Of a stretch of 64,000 nucleotides of DNA, positions 7,540-16,582 are shown piece by piece. Each line of letters opens with the position of its first letter. Position 1 is the stretch's first letter. The translations under genes were made by a program, and so were the position numbers. The stretch comes from Phenylobacterium soli. GTDB lineage: Bacteria > Pseudomonadota > Alphaproteobacteria > Caulobacterales > Caulobacteraceae. Location: assembly GCF_003254475.1 (NCBI RefSeq), contig NZ_QFYQ01000001.1, positions 1,550,001 through 1,614,000 on the forward strand, written 5' to 3'. Under the pieces are notes generated by a model. That model was not told where the DNA came from. It saw only the letters and a program-made list of their open reading frames with translations, and ran no database searches.

Positions 7540-8919
7540 GTGGCGGAGCGGTTGCCGAAGGCGTGCATCATCGGCGCGGGATGCTCGGGGTTCACGACGG
7601 CCAAGAAGCTGAAGGACCTCGGCGTGCCGTTCGACTGCTTCGAGATGAGCGACGACATCGGCGGCAACTGGTACTTCAACAACCCGAACGGGATGTCGGC
7701 CTGCTACGAGAGCCTGCACATCGACACCTCGAAGTGGCGGCTGGCGTTCGAGGACTATCCCGTGCCGGCCGACTGGCCGGACTTCCCGCACCATCGCCAG
7801 CTGCTGCAGTACTTCCACGACTACGTGGACCACTTCGGCCTTCGCCCGCTGATCACGTTCAACACCCGCGTGGAGCGGGCCGAGCGGACCGCGGACGGCC
7901 TCTGGAAGGTGACGCTCGGCTCCGGCGAGAGCCGGATCTACGACGTGCTGTTCGTCTGCAACGGCCACCACTGGGACCCGCGGGTCCCGGAATATCCGGG
8001 CAAGTTCGACGGCCCGGCCTTCCACGTGCACAGCTACCGCACGCCCTTCGAGCCGGTCGACATGCGCGGCAAGAACGTGGTGATCGTCGGCATGGGCAAC
8101 TCGGCCATGGACGTGGCCTCGGAGCTGGCCCAGCGGCCGATCGCCAAGAACCTGTGGGTGGCGGCGCGGCGGGGCGTCTGGGTGCTGCCGAAGTACATGG
8201 ACGGCAAGGTGGCCGACAAGGCGTCCATGCCGCACTGGATGCCGCGCAAGCTGGGCTTGGCCCTGGCGCGGGCCAAGATCAAGCGCGCGGTCGGGCGGAT
8301 GGAGGACTACGGCCTGCCCAAGCCGGACCACGAGCCGCTGGAGGCCCACCCCTCGGTGTCGGGCGAGTTCCTGACCCGCGCCGGCTGCGGCGACGTGAAG
8401 TTCAAGCCGAACATCGCCGAGCTGATGGGCAGGAAGGTGAAGTTCGAGGACGGCTCGGTGGAGGACGTCGACGTCATCGTCTACGCCACCGGCTACAAGA
8501 TCAGCTTCCCGTTCTTCAAGGACCCGGAGCTGCTGCCCGACGCGGAGCACCGCTTCCCGCTGTTCAAACGGATGATGAAGCCGGAGATCCCCAACCTGTT
8601 CTTCATGGGCCTGGCCCAGCCGCTGCCGACGCTGGTCAATTTCGCCGAGCAGCAGGCGAAGCTCGCCGGCGCCTACCTGGTCGGCCAGTACAAGCCGCCG
8701 AGCCCGGCCGAGATGAAGGCGGTCACCGCCAAGGACGAGGCGCTGCACCTCGGCCCCTACTACAAGGCCGCGCGGCACACGATCCAGGTGGACTTCGGGA
8801 TCTATGTCCACGACCTCCTGAAGGAGATCGAGGCCGGAGCCAAGCGGGCCAAGGCGGCGGGCAACCCGCTGCCCGTTCCGGCGCGGGCCGAGGCGCCGGC
8901 GGCGTTGGCGGCGGAGTAG
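7540..8919 (+). CDS. flavin-containing monooxygenase (FMO/Baeyer-Villiger class B type), 459 aa
   Basis: This is an FAD- and NADPH-dependent monooxygenase inserting oxygen into a soft nucleophile or a ketone; the substrate is unknown. The FAD-binding GAGCSG is at residues 12-17. The FMO fingerprint F-x-G-x3-H-x3-Y appears as FDGPAFHVHSY at ~156-166. The NADPH-binding GMGNSA is at ~184-189. The conserved YATGYK lies further on. I chose GTG 7540 because a GCGGAGGA ribosome binding site sits about 8 bases before it and the peptide starts directly at the Rossmann fold. The C-terminus is alanine-rich. Confidence 0.9.
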   Translation: MAERLPKACIIGAGCSGFTTAKKLKDLGVPFDCFEMSDDIGGNWYFNNPNGMSACYESLHIDTSKWRLAFEDYPVPADWPDFPHHRQLLQYFHDYVDHFGLRPLITFNTRVERAERTADGLWKVTLGSGESRIYDVLFVCNGHHWDPRVPEYPGKFDGPAFHVHSYRTPFEPVDMRGKNVVIVGMGNSAMDVASELAQRPIAKNLWVAARRGVWVLPKYMDGKVADKASMPHWMPRKLGLALARAKIKRAVGRMEDYGLPKPDHEPLEAHPSVSGEFLTRAGCGDVKFKPNIAELMGRKVKFEDGSVEDVDVIVYATGYKISFPFFKDPELLPDAEHRFPLFKRMMKPEIPNLFFMGLAQPLPTLVNFAEQQAKLAGAYLVGQYKPPSPAEMKAVTAKDEALHLGPYYKAARHTIQVDFGIYVHDLLKEIEAGAKRAKAAGNPLPVPARAEAPAALAAE

Positions 8920-8926
8920 ATTCGGC

Positions 8927-10069
8927 TCAGTCGGCGTACACCGCCCGCTCGAAAGCCTCGAAGAGCTTGAGGGCGGCGGGGTCGGCGAAGGGGAGGAGCT
9001 GGGTCATCAGGACGCCGGCGGCGCCGGACTTCGGATCGGCCCAGTAGTAGCAGTTCGAGAGGCCCGCCCAGGCGAGGCTGCCGGCGGCGCGGCCGGCGGG
9101 GCCGGGCTCGAGGTTGACCAGGAAGCCGAGGCTCCAGCCGGTGGGCTGGCCGGGGAAGGCGTCGAAGTCGTTGGAGAGGTGCTTGGCGGCGCTCTTCAGG
9201 ACGCCGGGGCGCGGCTCGGTGAGCTGGCTCTCGGTGAAGAGCTTCATCTGCGCCGGCGGCAGGATCTGCGGGCCGCGGCCGATCACGGCTTCCAGGAACT
9301 TCAGGTAGTCGGGGGCGGTGGAGTGCAGGCCGCCGCCGCCCATCTGGAAGAACGGCGGCTCGGGCATGCCGAACGGGAAGGGCGCGAGGCCGCCGTCCGG
9401 GAGGCGGGCGTGCATGGGCGCGAGGCGCGCGCGCTGGGCGTCGGTGAGCGAGAAGCCGGTGTCGGCCATGCCGAGCGGCTTGAAGACGCGCTCGGCGAAG
9501 ACGGTCCCGAGGTCCTGCTTCGTCACCGCCTCGATCATCCGGCCGGCGAAGTCGATGCCGAAGCCATAGGCCCAGTCAGCGCCCGGCTCGAACAGCAGCG
9601 GCAGGCCGGCCGGCGGGGTTGGGCCCATGGTGGTCTGGCCGGCGTGGCCGAGCCAGCGGATCAGGTCGGGGCTGGCGAAGTCGTAGCCGAGACCGGAGGT
9701 GTGGCTCAGCAGGCGGCGCAGGGTCACCGGCTCGCGAGCGGGCCGCAGGCGCGGCTGGCCGTCCTCGCCGAAGCCTTCGAGGACCTGGGGCTCGGCCAGT
9801 TCGGGGACGAGCGGGCCGACCGGCGCGTCGAGGTCGAGCTTGCCCTCGGCGACGAGCTGCAGGGCGACGAGGGAGGTGATCGCCTTGGTCATGGAGGCGA
9901 TCCAGAACATCTGGTCGGGGAGCAGCGGCGCCGGATCGGCGACGCCCTTGTGGCCGACGGCGAGGCTGATCGTCTCGCCCGTGGGCGTCACGGCGGCGGC
10001 GGCGGCGCCGGGCAGGCCGCTCTCGGCCAGAGCCTTCTCCAGCGCTTCACGGATCGTCTGTTCGGACAT
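8927..10069 (-). CDS. serine beta-lactamase-like hydrolase (class C/EstB-type esterase), 380 aa
   Basis: The protein has the penicillin-binding/class C beta-lactamase fold. The nucleophile motif S-M-T-K is at residues 59-62 (WIASMTKAITSLVAL), and there are conserved LLSHTSGLGY and WAYGFGIDFAGRMIE, where the second tyrosine is expected. It has no signal peptide, so it is probably cytoplasmic. With that location it is more likely an esterase (EstB-like) than an antibiotic-hydrolysing enzyme. The start MSEQTIREAL at 10069 has an AGGGAGGCG-type ribosome binding site. Confidence 0.88.
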   Translation of the reverse strand: MSEQTIREALEKALAESGLPGAAAAAVTPTGETISLAVGHKGVADPAPLLPDQMFWIASMTKAITSLVALQLVAEGKLDLDAPVGPLVPELAEPQVLEGFGEDGQPRLRPAREPVTLRRLLSHTSGLGYDFASPDLIRWLGHAGQTTMGPTPPAGLPLLFEPGADWAYGFGIDFAGRMIEAVTKQDLGTVFAERVFKPLGMADTGFSLTDAQRARLAPMHARLPDGGLAPFPFGMPEPPFFQMGGGGLHSTAPDYLKFLEAVIGRGPQILPPAQMKLFTESQLTEPRPGVLKSAAKHLSNDFDAFPGQPTGWSLGFLVNLEPGPAGRAAGSLAWAGLSNCYYWADPKSGAAGVLMTQLLPFADPAALKLFEAFERAVYAD

Positions 10070-10140
10070 GTCGCCTCCCTTGATGCGCCGAGCTTAGCCG
10101 CGCTTCCCGGACGGCAGGGAGGGCCAAATCCGCCGAACCT

Positions 10141-10560
10141 CTAGCCGAGCGCCTTCTTGGCCGCGGCCTCGACCGCCTCGCGCGGGATCAGGCGGATGGT
10201 GGAGCTGGCCTTGGCGAGAACGTTGCCGGCGGCGTCGAGGAGGCGGCCCTCGGCGAAGCAGGTGGCCTTGCCGCGGCGCTCGATCCAGCCCTCGGCGATC
10301 ACCCGACCGGGGCGGGCGGGCGCGAAATAGCTGACCTTCAGCTCCAGCGACATGGGCGTCAGGTCGGGCAGGAGCGACATGGAGGCGTGGGCCATGGCCG
10401 CGTCGATCCAGCCGCAGACGAAGCCGCCCTGGGCGACGCCGCCCGAGTGGCACATCTGGGGACCCACCTCGTACTCGATCGCCGCCCGGCCGTTCGCCAT
10501 CTCGACGACGCGGATCTGGCCAAGGGTGTCGTGCAGGGCGGGGGCGACGGCGTCGGTCAT
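10141..10560 (-). CDS. PaaI-type hot-dog thioesterase, 139 aa
   Basis: This is a single hot-dog domain with the helix-strand pattern of acyl-CoA thioesterases: CHSGGVAQGGFVCGWIDAAM at residues ~37-56, then MSLELKVSYFAPAR and a closing VLAKASSTIRLI strand. The family hydrolyses acyl- or aryl-CoA esters. The more common HGG motif is replaced by Q-G-G here. I chose ATG 10560, preceded by GGAG, over an upstream in-frame ATG at 10614, since homologous domains begin near here. Confidence 0.82.
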   Translation of the reverse strand: MTDAVAPALHDTLGQIRVVEMANGRAAIEYEVGPQMCHSGGVAQGGFVCGWIDAAMAHASMSLLPDLTPMSLELKVSYFAPARPGRVIAEGWIERRGKATCFAEGRLLDAAGNVLAKASSTIRLIPREAVEAAAKKALG

Positions 10561-10650
10561 CGGGAACTCCAGCGAACTCGTCCTGTCGCTTAGAGCCATA
10601 GCCGCCGTCGTCAAGCGGTCGCAGACAGGCCGCCCCCTCGAGGCCGTCTC

Positions 10651-11751
10651 TCAGGCGGCCGCGGCCTGGGCGTCCAGGGCCTGACGCAGGACGGCCAGCA
10701 GGTGCTCGGGCTTCATCGGCTTCTCGACCACCCCGTCCATGCCGGCGGCGAGGTAATCGGCGGCGTCGTCGGGATCGGCGTTGGCGGTGAGGGCGACGAT
10801 CGGCACCTCGCCGGCCTCGCCGGGCAGGTCGCGGATGGCGCGGGCGGCGCTGATCCCGTCCATCCGGGGCATCTTGATGTCCATCAGGATCAGGTCGAAC
10901 CGGCCGGCGCGCGCCGCCTCCAGCGCCTCGACGCCGTCGACGGCGGACTCCGAGGTGCAGTCGAACATCTCGCACAGCGCCTGGGCGACCATGCGGTTGG
11001 TGGCGTTGTCGTCGACCACCAGGACGTGGGCCGAGCGGCCGGCCGAGCGCGGCTCCGGCTCGGGCAGGGCGCGGGCCTTGGGCAGGTCGAGCTCGAAGGC
11101 GACGGTCTGGCCGGCGCCGGGGTTGGTCTCCTCGCCGATGCGGCCGCCGAGCTCCTGGACGATGCGTCGGGCCAGGAGCACGCCGAGCGCCACCTCCAGG
11201 CCGAACTGGGAGTCCACCTCGCGCACCCGGGCCTCAAGGCCGCGGCCGTCGCGGGCCGGATCGCGGGCGCCGCGGATGCGGCCGGTGAGCCGCAGGCCGG
11301 CGGGACCTTCCTCGGCCCGCAGGCTGGCTTCCACCGCGCCGCGGCGCGCGCCGCCGACGGCCTCGGCGATGAAGGCGTCGAACACCTGGGTGAGGCGGGC
11401 GCGGTCGGCGTGGACGCAGGCCTCCGGCGCGCCATCGTAGGAGACGAGCAGGGTGACCCCGGCCATGCCGGCCGCCGCGCGCCAGCGCGCCTCCACGTCG
11501 TCCATCAGGTCGCGCAGCACGAGCGGCGCGGGATTGAGGGCGAGGCCATCGCTGGCGACGGCGTGGATGTCGAGGGCGGCGTCGAGGGTGCGGCGCACGG
11601 CGTCGGCGGCTTCGGAGACGCCGGCGAGGCAGGCCTGGGCGTCGGGGGTGAGGCGCTGGCGGGCGAGCTGTTCGGTGAGCGCCAGGATGCCGGCCATCTG
11701 CTGGCGGATGTCGGCCGTCACGCGGTCGAAGATGTAATCCGGCAGGGACAT
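10651..11751 (-). CDS. pseudo-histidine kinase fused to a CheY-like receiver domain, 366 aa
   Basis: Residues ~1-230 have the layout of a DHp plus HATPase kinase core but are degenerate. The H-box position reads TADIRQQMAGIL, where SHEIRTPMNGIL would be expected, so the phospho-accepting histidine is an alanine. The N-box Asn is also missing (FDAFIAEAVGG). The G2-like stretch ELGGRIGEETNPGAGQT remains. Residues ~245-360 are an intact receiver: LVVDDNATNR, the phospho-acceptor in LILMDIKMPRMDG, VALTAN, and VEKPMKP with the conserved lysine. I infer a receiver whose kinase-like domain is a regulatory or dimerisation scaffold. Confidence 0.8.
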   Translation of the reverse strand: MSLPDYIFDRVTADIRQQMAGILALTEQLARQRLTPDAQACLAGVSEAADAVRRTLDAALDIHAVASDGLALNPAPLVLRDLMDDVEARWRAAAGMAGVTLLVSYDGAPEACVHADRARLTQVFDAFIAEAVGGARRGAVEASLRAEEGPAGLRLTGRIRGARDPARDGRGLEARVREVDSQFGLEVALGVLLARRIVQELGGRIGEETNPGAGQTVAFELDLPKARALPEPEPRSAGRSAHVLVVDDNATNRMVAQALCEMFDCTSESAVDGVEALEAARAGRFDLILMDIKMPRMDGISAARAIRDLPGEAGEVPIVALTANADPDDAADYLAAGMDGVVEKPMKPEHLLAVLRQALDAQAAAA

Positions 11752-11828
11752 GGTCGGCCGACTGAAACGCCTCGGGCCGGCACTATGGCCAGACGCGCTT
11801 GCGGAGAGGTTAAACGGCCGGGAAATCA

Positions 11829-11862
11829 GAAAAAAAGGGCGGCGACCCTCGGGTCGCCGCCC
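11829..11862 (-). terminator. rho-independent terminator of TonB receptor 1
   Basis: Read on the minus strand, an 11-bp perfect stem GGGCGGCGACC / GGTCGCCGCCC with a CGAG loop is followed by seven T residues. It lies about 50 bases after the stop of the receptor gene. Confidence 0.92.
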
Positions 11863-11910
11863 TCGAAGAAGGCGCTGGGAGGAAAAATAGCGCCTGTTCG
11901 GTAGCGCCGC

Positions 11911-14427
11911 TTAGAAGCGGTACTGCAGCTCCATGCCGTAGGTGCGCGGCTGGATCAGGCCGCGCGTGATCGACACGCCGTTCTGATAGATGCCGCCGGC
12001 GCCGAAGCCGAAGGTGGCCGTCGGGGTGGTGGAGCCGGTCGAGGTGTAGCCCTTCTCGTCGAAGGCGTTCTTGACGAAGCCGATGACCGAGTAGCGGTCC
12101 TTGGCGTCCTTCCAGATCGCGCGGAAGTCGGCCGTGCCGTAGGACGGCACCGAGAAGGCCGGGTCGTTCTTGAACGGCTGGTACAGGGTCTTGTCGGTCC
12201 AGGTGTAGGTGGCCGAGAGGACCAGCGAGCCCGGATCGAAGTCGATCGTGTAGTTGCCGTTCAGCGCGAACTTGTTCTTCGGCGACTGGTAGAGCGGCGA
12301 GCCCTCGACGTTCTGGTAGACGATCGGCACACCGTTGAGCGTGGCGGTCTGGCCTTGCGGGCGGGCGCCCGCCAGAAGCGCGGAGGGGTCCGCCGGGTCG
12401 AAGAAGCAGCAGCCCTTGGTGATCTTGGTGTTCAGGTAGCCGTAGCTCGCGTTGAACTGCAGGTTGCGGATCGGCTGCCAGATGGCTTCCAGCTCGAGGC
12501 CGTAGGCGCGGGCGTCGACGTTCACGAAGTAGTTGGCCGACGAGGTCTTGGCCTCGTTCAGCTGCTGCACGTTGAGCTGCAGGTCCTTGTAGTCGTTGTA
12601 GAACAGCGCGCCGTTCAGGATCAGGGTGCGGGCGATGGTCTTCTTGGCGCCGAGTTCGAAGGCGTTGACCGCCTCCTGCTTGGCTTCGGCCTTCGGCGAG
12701 AGGGTGCCGAGGAGGAAGCCGCCCGACTTATAGCCACGGCTGTACTTGCCGTAGACCAGGGTGTCGCGGTCCGGCGTCCAGTCGAGGTTCAGGGTGCCGG
12801 TGACGGCGTCCCAGCTGTTGCTCATCGACCGGTTCGGCTGCACGCCCGGCTTGCTCGGGTCGAAGTCGGAGGAGACGTCGATCGCCAGGCCACGCAGCAG
12901 CGCCGAGGCCTGCCCGTAGGGGCTGGACGGCGAGAACATGATCAGGCGCTCGTACTCGTTGCCGTCCTTCTTGTCCTTCGTGTAGCGCAGGCCGCCGGTC
13001 AGCGACCAGCTGTCGCTGAACTTGTAGGTCGCCTGGCCGAACACCGCGTAGGCGTCGGAGACCAGGTGGGCCTGGATGTCGACGGTGTCGCGGCTGGGGT
13101 TGGCCGGGGCCGGCGTCAGCGAGAACGGCGACAGGCTGATGTAGAAGGGCGAGGCCACCTGGGCCTGCTGCGGGTCGCCGTACTGGATCCGCTGGTTGTA
13201 GACCTCGTGGTACTGGTAGAGACCGACGATCCACTGGAGCGGGCCGTCGCCCTTGGAGGTCAGGTTGAGCTCGTTCGAGAAGTACTTCTTCTTCTCCAGG
13301 AAGTCGGTGGTGTAGTCGACGAAGATCCCCGGCGTGCCATTGACCGTGATCGAGCCGGTGCGGCTGGTGTTATCGAGGTCGCCGCCGGTCTGGTAGATGT
13401 ACTGCTGGAAGCCGCCGATGTACTTCAGGTCGGCGAAGCCCAGGTCCTGGGTGACCTGCAGGGTCACCAGGTGGTTGCCGCGCAGCTGGCCGTAGCCGTT
13501 GCGGTTGGTGTTCATCTTGTACGGGTCGGACGCGCCGGGGTTGGCGGTGGTGTAGCCGTACTGCGGGTTGGTCGTGAGCTGGCCGATCGGGCCGAACGGC
13601 AGGGCCGTGTCGTAGGGGGTGACCAGATTCGACCAGCGGTCGCCGACGCCGGTGGTGTCGTCCCAGGCGGTGCGGCTGTAGCGCGCCCAGAAGGTGGTCT
13701 TGTCGCCCAGCTCGCCCTCGGCCTGCGCCTCGAAGTAGTTGCGCTTGATCGAGCCGCCGTCGTTGGCCGTGCCGATGTTCTTGATGAAGCCGTCGGCTTC
13801 CTCGTGGGTGCCGCCGACCTTGATGCGCAGGTTGTCGGCCAGCGGGATCGAGACCACGCCTTCGGCGCGGTAGTGGCTGTCGTTGCCGACGATGCCGCGG
13901 ACTTCGCCCGAGAACTCCTTCGCCGGACGCTTGGAGATGATGTTGATCGCGCCGCCCATGGCGTTGCGGCCGTAGAGGGTGCCCTGCGGACCGCGCAGGA
14001 TCTCGGTGCGCTCGGTGAACAGCGGCGTCTTGAACAGCTCGGCCGAGGAGGCGGAGTAGAAGGCGTCGGTGTAGGAGGCCACGCCCGGGTCGTTGCCGAC
14101 GTAGAAGGTGTTGCGGCCGGCGCCGCGCAGGCTGACGCGGTCGGTGCCGGAGTAGTTCATGCCCGGCGTGAAGTTCACGAAGTCCTGGATGCCGGTGATG
14201 CCGACCACGTCGCGCTTGGCGGAGGTGAAGGCGGTGACGGCGACGGGCACGTCCTGAAGCGACTGCTCACGCTTCTCGGCGGTGACCACCAGCTCTTCCA
14301 CCTGGTTCGCGGGCTCGGCCGCAGGCGCCGCGGCTTGCGCGAAGGCGGGGTGGGAAACGGCGGAAAGGGCGACGGCGGAAGCGCCCATGGCGAGCAGCGT
14401 CCGCAGGCGCGGTTGAATCGACGACAT
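11911..14427 (-). CDS. TonB-dependent outer-membrane receptor, 838 aa (receptor 1)
   Basis: This is a gated outer-membrane beta-barrel that imports a large or scarce nutrient using TonB/ExbBD energy. A signal peptide ends at ~A30 (SHPAFA), and a TonB-box-like EELVVTAEKR follows. The plug (~residues 50-190) contains LRGAGRN and LRGPQGTLYGRNAMGGAIN. The rest is barrel strands rich in aromatic and polar residues, and the protein ends LQYRF with the C-terminal aromatic that BAM needs. A GGGAGGA ribosome binding site precedes ATG 14427. The substrate is unknown; this sequence type resembles catabolite-importing receptors of Caulobacterales and Sphingomonadales rather than a known siderophore receptor. 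Transcription stops at the terminator at 11829-11862. Confidence 0.93.
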   Translation of the reverse strand: MSSIQPRLRTLLAMGASAVALSAVSHPAFAQAAAPAAEPANQVEELVVTAEKREQSLQDVPVAVTAFTSAKRDVVGITGIQDFVNFTPGMNYSGTDRVSLRGAGRNTFYVGNDPGVASYTDAFYSASSAELFKTPLFTERTEILRGPQGTLYGRNAMGGAINIISKRPAKEFSGEVRGIVGNDSHYRAEGVVSIPLADNLRIKVGGTHEEADGFIKNIGTANDGGSIKRNYFEAQAEGELGDKTTFWARYSRTAWDDTTGVGDRWSNLVTPYDTALPFGPIGQLTTNPQYGYTTANPGASDPYKMNTNRNGYGQLRGNHLVTLQVTQDLGFADLKYIGGFQQYIYQTGGDLDNTSRTGSITVNGTPGIFVDYTTDFLEKKKYFSNELNLTSKGDGPLQWIVGLYQYHEVYNQRIQYGDPQQAQVASPFYISLSPFSLTPAPANPSRDTVDIQAHLVSDAYAVFGQATYKFSDSWSLTGGLRYTKDKKDGNEYERLIMFSPSSPYGQASALLRGLAIDVSSDFDPSKPGVQPNRSMSNSWDAVTGTLNLDWTPDRDTLVYGKYSRGYKSGGFLLGTLSPKAEAKQEAVNAFELGAKKTIARTLILNGALFYNDYKDLQLNVQQLNEAKTSSANYFVNVDARAYGLELEAIWQPIRNLQFNASYGYLNTKITKGCCFFDPADPSALLAGARPQGQTATLNGVPIVYQNVEGSPLYQSPKNKFALNGNYTIDFDPGSLVLSATYTWTDKTLYQPFKNDPAFSVPSYGTADFRAIWKDAKDRYSVIGFVKNAFDEKGYTSTGSTTPTATFGFGAGGIYQNGVSITRGLIQPRTYGMELQYRF

Positions 14428-14801
14428 AAAGTCCTCCCAAGGCCGGGCGGGGGGAGCCGCCGGGCCAGTCGTAGTGCGCGTGTGATGGACCCGGGCGCGG
14501 GGAGGCGCCCGAGGCGGCGGAACCTCGTGGGCCGGCCCGGGGCGGTCAACTGGACGGCGATAACTTATCGGCGTTCATGTATGAAAACGGCCGCGCCGCG
14601 GGCGATCTGTGACCGAAATACATCGCTTTTGTCGCGAACGCCGAAAAATGAACGGCGTTATTCCTGGGCTTCCTGCGTCACAATTGACGATCGGGTGCAA
14701 ATCCAAAGAGCAGAATCGTCGTTATTTGAAGTGGACCTGGCCTTTTACTCGGAGTCCGCCGGGTGCTTCCGATTCCGCTGCGGAACGCGCATATGGGCGC
14801 C
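14428..14801. other. 374-bp intergenic region between TonB receptor 1 and queC
   Basis: This region must hold the divergent promoters of the receptor and the que operon. It contains TTATCGGCGTTCA (14565-14577), shared with two other intergenic regions of the window. It also holds ATCTGTGACC (14605-14614) and three GANTC sites (14713, 14752, 14771). The middle portion (14555-14750) is much more AT-rich than its surroundings. I see no preQ1 riboswitch stem-loop and no convincing gene. Confidence 0.6.
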
Positions 14802-15518
14802 ATGACCGACGCCGCCCTCGTCCTGTTCTCCGGCGGACAGGACTCCACCGTCTGCCTGGCCTGGGCCCTCGAGCGCTACGCGCGCGTCGAGACGGTGGGC
14901 TTCGACTACGGCCAGCGGCATGCGGTGGAGCTCGAGGCGCGCGTCGCGGTGCGCACGGCCATCGCCGAGCGCTTCCCGGCCTGGGCGGCGCGGCTCGGGC
15001 CCGACCACATGCTGGACATCCGCGGCTTCGGCCAGGTCGGCCAGTCGGCCCTGACCACCGAGCGCGCGATCGAGATCGGCGAGAAGGGCCTGCCCAACAC
15101 CTTCGTGCCGGGGCGCAACCTGGTGTTCTTCACCTATGCCGCGGCGCTCGCCGACCGGCGGGGGCTGAAGGCGCTCGTCGGCGGCATGTGCGAGACCGAC
15201 TTCTCGGGCTATCCGGACTGCCGGCGCGACACGCTGGACGCCATGGAGGCGGCGCTGAACCTCGGCATGGCGCAGGATTTCCGGATCGAGACGCCGCTGA
15301 TGCGGCTGACCAAGGCCGACACCTGGAGCCTCGCCAAGGGGCTGGGCGGCGATCCGCTGGTGGAGATCGTTCGAGCCGAGAGCCACACCTGCTACCTCGG
15401 CGAGCGCGGCGCGCTGCACGACTGGGGCCATGGCTGCGGGACCTGCCCGGCGTGCGAGCTGCGGGCCAAGGGCTGGGAGGAATGGCTGGCGCAGGGCCGT
15501 CCGGCGATCGCCTCATGA
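14802..15518 (+). CDS. queC: 7-cyano-7-deazaguanine (preQ0) synthase QueC
   Basis: QueC converts 7-carboxy-7-deazaguanine to preQ0 with ammonia and ATP, the last preQ0 step before queuosine. The PP-loop ATP-binding motif SGGQDS is at residues 10-15. The C-terminal zinc cysteines appear in [19 protein letters not shown] and CPAC. At 238 residues the length is normal. I chose ATG 14802; an in-frame ATG at 14793 is equally possible. The stop overlaps the queE start as ATGA, so the two are translationally coupled. Confidence 0.95.
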   Translation: MTDAALVLFSGGQDSTVCLAWALERYARVETVGFDYGQRHAVELEARVAVRTAIAERFPAWAARLGPDHMLDIRGFGQVGQSALTTERAIEIGEKGLPNTFVPGRNLVFFTYAAALADRRGLKALVGGMCETDFSGYPDCRRDTLDAMEAALNLGMAQDFRIETPLMRLTKADTWSLAKGLGGDPLVEIVRAESHTCYLGERGALHDWGHGCGTCPACELRAKGWEEWLAQGRPAIAS

Positions 15519-16147
15519 GCTACGCGGTGAAAGAGATCTTCCTCACCCTGCAGGGCGAGGGCGGCCAGGCGGGCCGGCCGGCGGTGTTCTGCCGCTTCGC
15601 CGGCTGTAACCTGTGGAGCGGGCGCGAGGAGGACCGGGCCGGCGCGGTCTGCACCTTCTGCGACACCGACTTCGTCGGCATGGACGGGGAGGGTGGCGGC
15701 CGCTTCGCCTCGGCCGAGGAGCTGGCGGCGGCGATCGAACGGGCCTGGGCCGGCGGGCCGAGCGAGCGGCTGGTGGTGCTGACCGGCGGCGAGCCGCTGC
15801 TGCAGGTGGACGATGACCTGATCGCGGCGCTGCACGGGCGCGGCTTCTCCATCGCGCTGGAGACCAACGGGACCCTGGAAGCGCCGAAGGGGATCGACTG
15901 GATCTGCGTCAGCCCCAAGGCCGATGCGCCGGTCGTCCAGACCTCGGGCCAGGAGCTGAAGCTCGTGTTTCCGCAGGCCAAGGCGCCGCCCGAGCGGTTC
16001 GAGCACCTGGCTTTCGAGCGTTTCCTGCTGCAGCCGATGGACGGGCCCGAGCGCGAGGCCAACACCCGTGCCGCCATCGCCTATTGCCTTGCCCACCCCC
16101 GCTGGCGTTTAAGCGTCCAGACCCACAAATACCTGGGCATCGCCTGA
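15515..16147 (+). CDS. queE: 7-carboxy-7-deazaguanine synthase QueE (CX14CX2C type)
   Basis: QueE is a radical-SAM enzyme that contracts 6-carboxytetrahydropterin to 7-carboxy-7-deazaguanine. The N-terminal [20 protein letters not shown] is characteristic. The cluster-binding cysteines lie in CNLW and CTFC with exactly 14 residues between the first two, giving CX14CX2C in place of canonical CX3CX2C. Such a spacing is known from the structurally studied Burkholderia multivorans enzyme. LTGGEPLLQ is the usual glycine-rich SAM motif. The gene starts within the queC stop. Confidence 0.95.
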   Translation: MSYAVKEIFLTLQGEGGQAGRPAVFCRFAGCNLWSGREEDRAGAVCTFCDTDFVGMDGEGGGRFASAEELAAAIERAWAGGPSERLVVLTGGEPLLQVDDDLIAALHGRGFSIALETNGTLEAPKGIDWICVSPKADAPVVQTSGQELKLVFPQAKAPPERFEHLAFERFLLQPMDGPEREANTRAAIAYCLAHPRWRLSVQTHKYLGIA

Positions 16148-16183
16148 GCCGCCGGCTCGGCCGCCCCTCAACAGATCCTCCTC

Positions 16184-16558
16184 ATGAGCTCCGCCATCTT
16201 CGAGATCACCAAGGCTGCGACCTTCGACGCGGCCCACAACCTGCCGGACGGCCCGTCGGGCAGCCCCTACACGCGCCTGCACGGCCACTCGTTCAAGGTG
16301 GAGGCCACCGTCCGCGGCGAGGCCGTGCCGCCGGTCGGCTGGGTGGCGGACCTGGGCGAACTCGACCGGGCGCTGCGCGCCGTGGCGCTCGAGCTCGACC
16401 ACGGGCTGTTGAACGACAAGCCGGGGCTCGAGAGCCCGACCCTCGAGCACATCTGTCTCTATTTCGCCGAGCGCCTGAAGCCGGCGTTCCCGGGCCTGTC
16501 GCGCGTGGTCGTCTCGCGACCGACGATCAACGAGAGCTGCGCTTTGGTGCTCGGGTGA
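16184..16558 (+). CDS. queD: 6-carboxytetrahydropterin synthase QueD
   Basis: QueD turns dihydroneopterin triphosphate into 6-carboxy-5,6,7,8-tetrahydropterin, the QueE substrate. The zinc histidines are visible in DAAHNLP and LHGHSF, followed by the conserved DLGELDRAL and LDHGLLND. The C-terminal PTLEHICLYF and SRPTINESC match the family. At 124 residues the length is typical. It lies 36 bases after queE, so queC-queE-queD forms one operon covering the three steps from dihydroneopterin triphosphate to preQ0. Confidence 0.95.
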   Translation: MSSAIFEITKAATFDAAHNLPDGPSGSPYTRLHGHSFKVEATVRGEAVPPVGWVADLGELDRALRAVALELDHGLLNDKPGLESPTLEHICLYFAERLKPAFPGLSRVVVSRPTINESCALVLG

Positions 16559-16582
16559 AGGTCCTCCCCCGCGGGGAGGATC

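Noticed and set aside
8927-10069. Antibiotic-resistance class C beta-lactamase
   Set aside because: The protein lacks a signal peptide and the usual Y-x-N motif; an esterase-type relative is more likely.
14428-14801. Possible preQ1 riboswitch before queC
   Set aside because: No conserved stem-loop with the C-rich aptamer loop and A-rich tail could be found, and the operon makes preQ0 without further evidence for such control.
12355-14805. Plus-strand open frame of about 800 codons opposite TonB receptor 1
   Set aside because: Composition is typical of antisense of a GC-rich gene, no domain is recognisable and it lies entirely opposite a clear receptor.
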